DNA from: Ophioceras dolichostomum
Taxonomy: Eukaryota; Ascomycota; Sordariomycetes; Magnaporthales; Ophioceraceae
NCBI GenBank assembly: GCA_003049485.1
Contig: PYST01000489.1
Coordinates: 1-23,146 of the forward strand
Length of the DNA: 23,146 nucleotides
Direction of reading: 5' to 3'
The first letter of the stretch is position 1; the number at the start of each line of letters is the position of its first letter. Position numbers and translations under genes: made by a program. Under the pieces are notes generated by a model. That model was not told where the DNA came from, ran no database searches, and saw only the letters and a list, made by a program, of their open reading frames with translations. Of this stretch, positions 18,633-23,146 are shown in pieces.

Positions 18633-20190
18633 GGTTGGCGTCGGCTGTGGACAAGGTCGTCGTCTGCTTATGATGATAATGGCTGATGAGGCCGAGGTGG
18701 AGTTGAACAACAGAAAGAGATCACCCGGATGGGGGAACAAAAACGCTTCGACATGGCTGCAGCCGACGACGTGGTCTTTAAGTAACTCCAAGTCGGGAAC
18801 TGTAATTTTAGGGAGCCGCATATTGTGGCGGACGGAGTAGTAGGCATGGACAGGGGCTGCGCGTATTGGCCCCCTCCCCCAGAGATAGAAGACATCCATG
18901 ATTCCATGTGAAGGAGTCGAAGGAACGCAAAGAGTGGAGTAAACGCGATACGTTGTGCCATGGAGCGGCGCAAACAAGTCCCAGGTGGGGGTTCCGATGG
19001 CAGGCCCACATGGCGCCAGGGAAGAAACCGAGACGTCAATCATCGGGAGTTTGCGCCTCGCGATCCTCCGACCCGGGCTACCGTGGATGCCTAGTACCAG
19101 AAATACACGCATTGAGTATTTCCAAGGTCGCCAGGCAGCGACAGGTCTACGAGACTAGGCATGGGCTCCGTGAAAGTTGAAGGGGAGCATGATTGCACTT
19201 GCATCATCTGCGACCAATGCCCGCCGAATAAAAGGTCGGGGAGGAAGCGGTCGGGGCCGCCCTCAGTGCCGAACCCGCGAACGCAACCCTGCTTCGTCAT
19301 GCGGGGCGTCGGACGGCTAATCGTTGGTAAAGAAAAGGGTTCAGGTAGGAAGGAGGGACTTCGAAGTCCTTCGCGGCCATATTGGCCGTCTGCATCATAT
19401 ATTGACGTGTCATGCTTGTAGGATTTGACAATGACGGTGCCAAGGATGCCACCCCGGAGCATCAGCGGTTAACATCGAGGCGACGGACGGGGAAGTAAGA
19501 CGGGAGGGGTAAGACGGGACGGGATGCGGATGAGGGGACAGCGGGTAAACACGGATGGCCATCACGCAACATGATCAAACAAGCATCTCCCGGTCTGGAA
19601 CGGAACGAAGGAGGGGGGGCCGGAGCCACAAATTTGGCCCGGCGGAGCCAGGTAGTCATTGCAGTCAACCCGAAGGAGCGGAGTCGCGGGCTAGGCAGAA
19701 AGTCCGCGAGGCCTTGCTTGCTTGCCTGGCAGGCCTGGCTTGCCTCGGGCCCGAAGGACTGGTCCAGCCCTATGCATTCCGTATGAATCTACGAATAGCC
19801 GCTCTCGCTGGAGAGAGTCTGTCCGGTCACAACGAGTCTTGGCGATCACCCCCAAAGGACCTTGAGTGCGGACAGAGAGTTGATCTGGTGATGTCCTCGT
19901 CTCGGGTGGCGGCGACAGGAGGTGCAGCCACGTGATTGATCGCGAGCAACCCGGCCACATCACCGGCGTCGGGCCTTTGTCTGTAGAGGGGCGAGAGTTC
20001 GACTCAGCAAAGTGCAAAGGCTGCTAGAGGGAGGCGGCGGCGCTTATTTCTGGGATATCGGGACCATGTTGGTCTTTGCATCGACAGGTCCGAGAGAGCT
20101 AGCTGAGAGTGCGGTATGGATGGCGTGCACCGACCTGGCGCTGACCGGCTCCAGATGGGCCACGACGACGGCCAGCCATGACATCAAATC

Positions 20191-20196
20191 CGATAA
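20191..20196 (+). promoter_or_regulatory. GATA-type site (HGATAR)
   Basis: CGATAA matches the HGATAR consensus of nitrogen regulators AreA/NIT2. Further matches are CGATAA at 20503-20508, CTATCT at 20898-20903 (minus strand) and AGATAA at 21292-21297. They lie upstream of glutamine synthetase, a common AreA/NIT2 target, but such short words are frequent by chance and 20191 is distant. Confidence 0.3.
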
Positions 20197-20487
20197 CAAA
20201 GCGAGGTGCAGCCAGGCCAGGCAGCGTCGGGGTCCCGGTGTGGTTTTGCTTTTTGCCTACCCCCGGACCGGTCCATTGGTCCACGTGAGACGTAAGTCTT
20301 CCGGGACAGAGAGCCCGAGCTAGCTCCAGGTCGGCCGAAAGTCATGGCCCGTTCAGACGAAAGGTCGGGTGTAGCTGTTGTCGCCGACCAGGTAAAAACG
20401 GGCCGCCGACGAGAACATGCACTACCGGTGTGAACCTAACATGAGTCAGGCGTATGCCCAACAGAAACAAAGAAGTACCCGGCCGGA

Positions 20488-20494
20488 CCAATCA
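20488..20494 (+). promoter_or_regulatory. CCAAT box
   Basis: CCAATCA, the optimal form for the fungal CCAAT-binding (HAP) complex, about 990 bases before the glutamine synthetase start. Confidence 0.4.
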
Positions 20495-20780
20495 GAATCC
20501 AGCGATAAGGACCCTTGCTGCAGCTTGCTTGGCCACAGGGCGATGCAGGCCTGGGCTCAGCTATTCGACCCGTGCATGTTTTTGGGCGATTGAATTGAGT
20601 ATTTTTTACTTGAGTTTTTCTCGGCGACCTCGCTCCGTATTCCCGAAAGAACGGGAGAAGATCGGACGAGAGAATGACGACCACCTCAGGAACTGTAGCG
20701 CGTGGGATTGAGGGAAAAGAAGACGGACTTTTAGGGACGGTGAGACGGTGAACTGGTAGAGGCGTCGTCACGGCGTCAGC

Positions 20781-20800
20781 AATCATCCTGTGGGATGATT
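20781..20800. promoter_or_regulatory. Perfect 8-bp dyad upstream of glutamine synthetase
   Basis: AATCATCC (20781-20788) and GGATGATT (20793-20800) are exact inverted copies around TGTG. A CCAAT box in reverse (TGATTGG, 20819-20825) lies 18 bases further on. The arrangement suggests a dimer binding site; no regulator is named. Confidence 0.45.
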
Positions 20801-20818
20801 TTAATGATGATGGCACAT

Positions 20819-20825
20819 TGATTGG
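20819..20825 (-). promoter_or_regulatory. CCAAT box (minus strand)
   Basis: TGATTGG is the reverse of CCAATCA, the optimal HAP-complex site, about 655 bases before the glutamine synthetase start codon. Confidence 0.4.
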
Positions 20826-21480
20826 AGGAGCACAGAGGCTGGACGCAGCCTCTCCCGAACGTTTGAGCTAGCCATGCTCGATGCAGGTGAATCGACGCTA
20901 TCTAGCGCCACGAGACTTTCCCCGGGTTGGATCTACAGGGCGCTTTGATCTCCCCAACCCGTGCAGAAAGGCGTGAGAATCAGCAACGAATTACTGGATG
21001 TGAGCCCTGTAAAAAGCCCCGCCTCACTGCATGAAGCGAGTCGTCAGAACTCTCAATAGGACACCAGCCCCTCGCCGCAAACGGACACTTTCTTCATCTT
21101 CGAAAAGTACAGTCGCACAATTTCTGGAATTGGAATAACGAAGGCGGCGGTTGGCTACTTCGCGAGCAAGAGCACGGCTGCTGCACACACTGGTGCAACT
21201 GATGTTGGACTAAGAAACCCCACCGTCGTAGCACCGCCACCCCGCCGTCCTCTTGTCATCCACCCCGGGGTAACTCAGCGAACGACCCCGCAGATAAAAA
21301 TCGAAGGGTTCCCTCCCATCTCGTCGTCTTCCATCTCCTTTTCTCAACTAAGTTCGGACGGAACACAAAGCCATCTTTTCTCTTCTTCTTCTGCACATAG
21401 CACCCAGGGCCGACCCAAGCATCGTCTAGAATTATTCTTTGCATTCAATTCATCGTCGCAACTTCTGCCATACTGCAATC

Positions 21481-22949
21481 ATGGTGAGCCCTCTCTCCCT
21501 TCCCCACCATTTTTAGGACCGCCTCGGCCCGCCAGCCGATGTCAGGTACCCCACCACTAGCTGTGTCGTGTGTCGCCGTAGTAGTAGTGATGACAGCACT
21601 TTTCTTCGTCCTCCCGGCACTTTTGCCTGTCTTCTCGTGTCCCCTCACGCCTCTTCGCGTTGTTTCGCTGACTAACCCGTTTGTTACAATGGCCAGGCGA
21701 CCATCAAGACCTATACGGAGAACCTGCAGAAGTACCTGAAGCTGGACCAGAAGGGCTCGATCATGGCCGAGTACATCTGGATTGACAGCGAGGGTGGTGT
21801 CCGATCAAAGTCCAGGGTAAGTTAACGTAACCCCCATGCTCAGACGTTGCCCCACATGCCCATCAACCTCCTTTCGGCTACCAATAGATGTGCTGACGGT
21901 ACACTTTCTGCCTTATAGACTCTCGCGGCGAAGGTTTACACGCCCGATGATCTCCCGCAGTGGAACTTTGATGGCTCGTCGACGGGCCAGGCTCCAGGTG
22001 ACAACTCAGACGTCTACCTCAAGGTTCGCACCCATCTCTTCCTCGCGTCCGCTCCTTGCTGCTCCTGATGTTAACCAACCTCTTTCTGCCCTTCACCGAA
22101 AACTAGCCCGTCGCCGTGTTCCCCGACCCCTTCCGTCCTGGCTTCGACAACATCCTCGTGCTCGCCGAGTGCTGGAATTCCGATGGCACGCCCAATAAGT
22201 TCAACTACAGGGACGAGTGCAAGAAGCTGATGGAGGCGCACGCTGTCCAAGAGCCATGGTTTGGTCTGGAGCAGGAGTACACCCTCCTGGACTTGGACGG
22301 CCGCCCCTACGGCTGGCCTGCCAACGGCTTCCCGGCACCACAAGGCCCCTATTATTGCGGCGTCGGAACCGGCAAGGTGGTCCAGCGCGACATCGTCGAG
22401 GCCCACTACAAGGCCTGCCTGTACGCGGGCGTCAAGATTTCGGGCACCAACGCCGAAGTCATGCCAGCGCAATGGGAATTCCAAGTCGGCCCCTGCCTGG
22501 GCATCGAGATGGGCGATCACTTGTGGATCGCGCGCTTCCTGCTCAACCGCGTGGCCGAGGAGTTCGGGGCGAAGGTCTCGTTCGAGCCCAAACCGATCCC
22601 CGGTGATTGGAACGGTGCTGGCCTGCATACGAATTTCTCCACCAAGGAGATGCGCGTGGAGGGTGGCATGGAGCATATCGAGGCGGCGATCAAGAAGCTC
22701 GGCACTCGGCATGCGGAGCACATCGCCGTGTACGGCGAGGGCAATGAGAAGCGCCTGACGGGCAAGCACGAGACCGGCGCGATCGACCAGTTTAGCTACG
22801 GCGTCGCCAACCGTGGTGCCTCGATCCGTATTCCGCGCGAGTGCGCTGCCAAGGGATACGGCTACTTCGAGGACCGTCGCCCCGCCTCCAACGCCGACCC
22901 GTACCAGATCACTGGCATCATCATGGAGACTTGTTTCGGCTCTCTGTAA
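21481..22949 (+). CDS. glnA: Glutamine synthetase (cytosolic, eukaryotic GSII type)
   Basis: It makes glutamine from glutamate, ammonia and ATP, the central step of ammonium assimilation. Coding exons: 21481-21483 (the ATG alone), 21697-21816, 21919-22023, 22107-22949; introns of 213, 102 and 83 nt with GTGAGC, GTAAGT and GTTCGC donors and CTAAC, CTGAC and TTAAC branch-like sites. The 356-residue product begins M|ATIKTYTENLQKYLKLDQ. Visible motifs are WNFDGSSTGQAPGDNSD, FGLEQEY (metal-binding Glu131 and Glu133), NGAGLHTNFS (His250 region, ATP/metal) and NRGASIRIPR (311-320, substrate arginines). Length and order are normal for fungal GSII, an octamer or decamer. The ATG at about 21689 is in another frame and cannot be the start. 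An AT-rich ATAAAAA word near 21294 could be its TATA element. It ends CFGSL. Confidence 0.96.
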
Positions 22950-23146
22950 GCCCGCCAGGCTGGGTAAGAACCCGCCTGACTGACTGGACGACTGGCTGAT
23001 GACGGGCACGGACTGTGCGGTGCGACTGAGAGCGAGATCAAAAAAGGCGACGACAGCGACTCGGCTAGCTTGCGTGTGGTGCTTTGGTGATGACTTCACC
23101 TCTGCTTGACTTGGAACGGAACGACCATTGACGGACGGCCCTGGGG

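Larger units (their letters stand above)
18633..21480. other. Divergent intergenic region between CYP505 and glutamine synthetase
   Basis: About 2.85 kb with no gene I can support; the many 60-125-residue frames on both strands have no family features. CGGCCATATTGGCCG near 19373-19388 is a small dyad. The part 20180-21480 carries the CCAAT and GATA-type sites and the dyad listed separately, and a pyrimidine-rich leader (21305-21420) precedes glutamine synthetase. Confidence 0.55.

Noticed and set aside
19990..20015. GAGTTCGACTC, like a tRNA B box
   Set aside because: The flanking bases do not form a T stem and no matching A box lies upstream.
22071..23099. 342-residue minus-strand open frame opposite glutamine synthetase
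   Set aside because: It is antisense to exon 4, with composition explained by the codon bias of glutamine synthetase.

Overview
The window is filamentous ascomycete (Pezizomycotina) nuclear DNA, most likely a Sordariomycete. The evidence is short spliceosomal introns (79-213 nt) with CTAAC/CTGAC branch sites, a fungal-type glutamine synthetase, a fused P450-reductase of the CYP505 class, a GINS subunit, and frequent TACCTA/TAGGTA words. The species cannot be told from this.

The window has two very different halves. From about 1 to 10.4 kb I find no convincing intact gene. This half holds simple repeats, palindromes, a small tandem-repeat array, and five broken genes, all on the minus strand. 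Two are protein-kinase-like (2439-3471 and 4253-5141). Three look like F-box/leucine-rich-type proteins (6181-7453, 7969-8752, 9051-10393). Each can be followed as one protein only by crossing frameshifts and/or in-frame stops. Seven in-frame nonsense codons are visible and six are TAG, which fits C-to-T change at CpA (CAG to TAG, or TGG to TAG on the other strand), as repeat-induced point mutation would give.

From 10.8 kb to the end there are four well-formed genes. On the minus strand are the GINS subunit PSF2 (10794-11658, one intron), a hypothetical protein with RING-like and IBR-like cysteine clusters and a polyglutamine tract (12475-14165), and a self-sufficient CYP505 cytochrome P450:reductase (14945-18632, three introns). 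On the plus strand is glutamine synthetase (21481-22949, three introns, the first directly after the start codon). The hypothetical gene is interrupted only by an assembly artefact: 121 bases are repeated exactly on either side of a single N, and collapsing them restores one frame.

The functional genes do not form an evident pathway: DNA replication (PSF2), possible ubiquitin-related function (RING/IBR-like), fatty-acid-type hydroxylation (CYP505) and nitrogen assimilation (GS). CYP505 and GS are divergently transcribed from a 2.85-kb intergenic region that carries CCAAT and GATA-type sites and a perfect 8-bp dyad. The most unusual feature is the run of decayed kinase-like and F-box-like genes beside a conserved housekeeping block.
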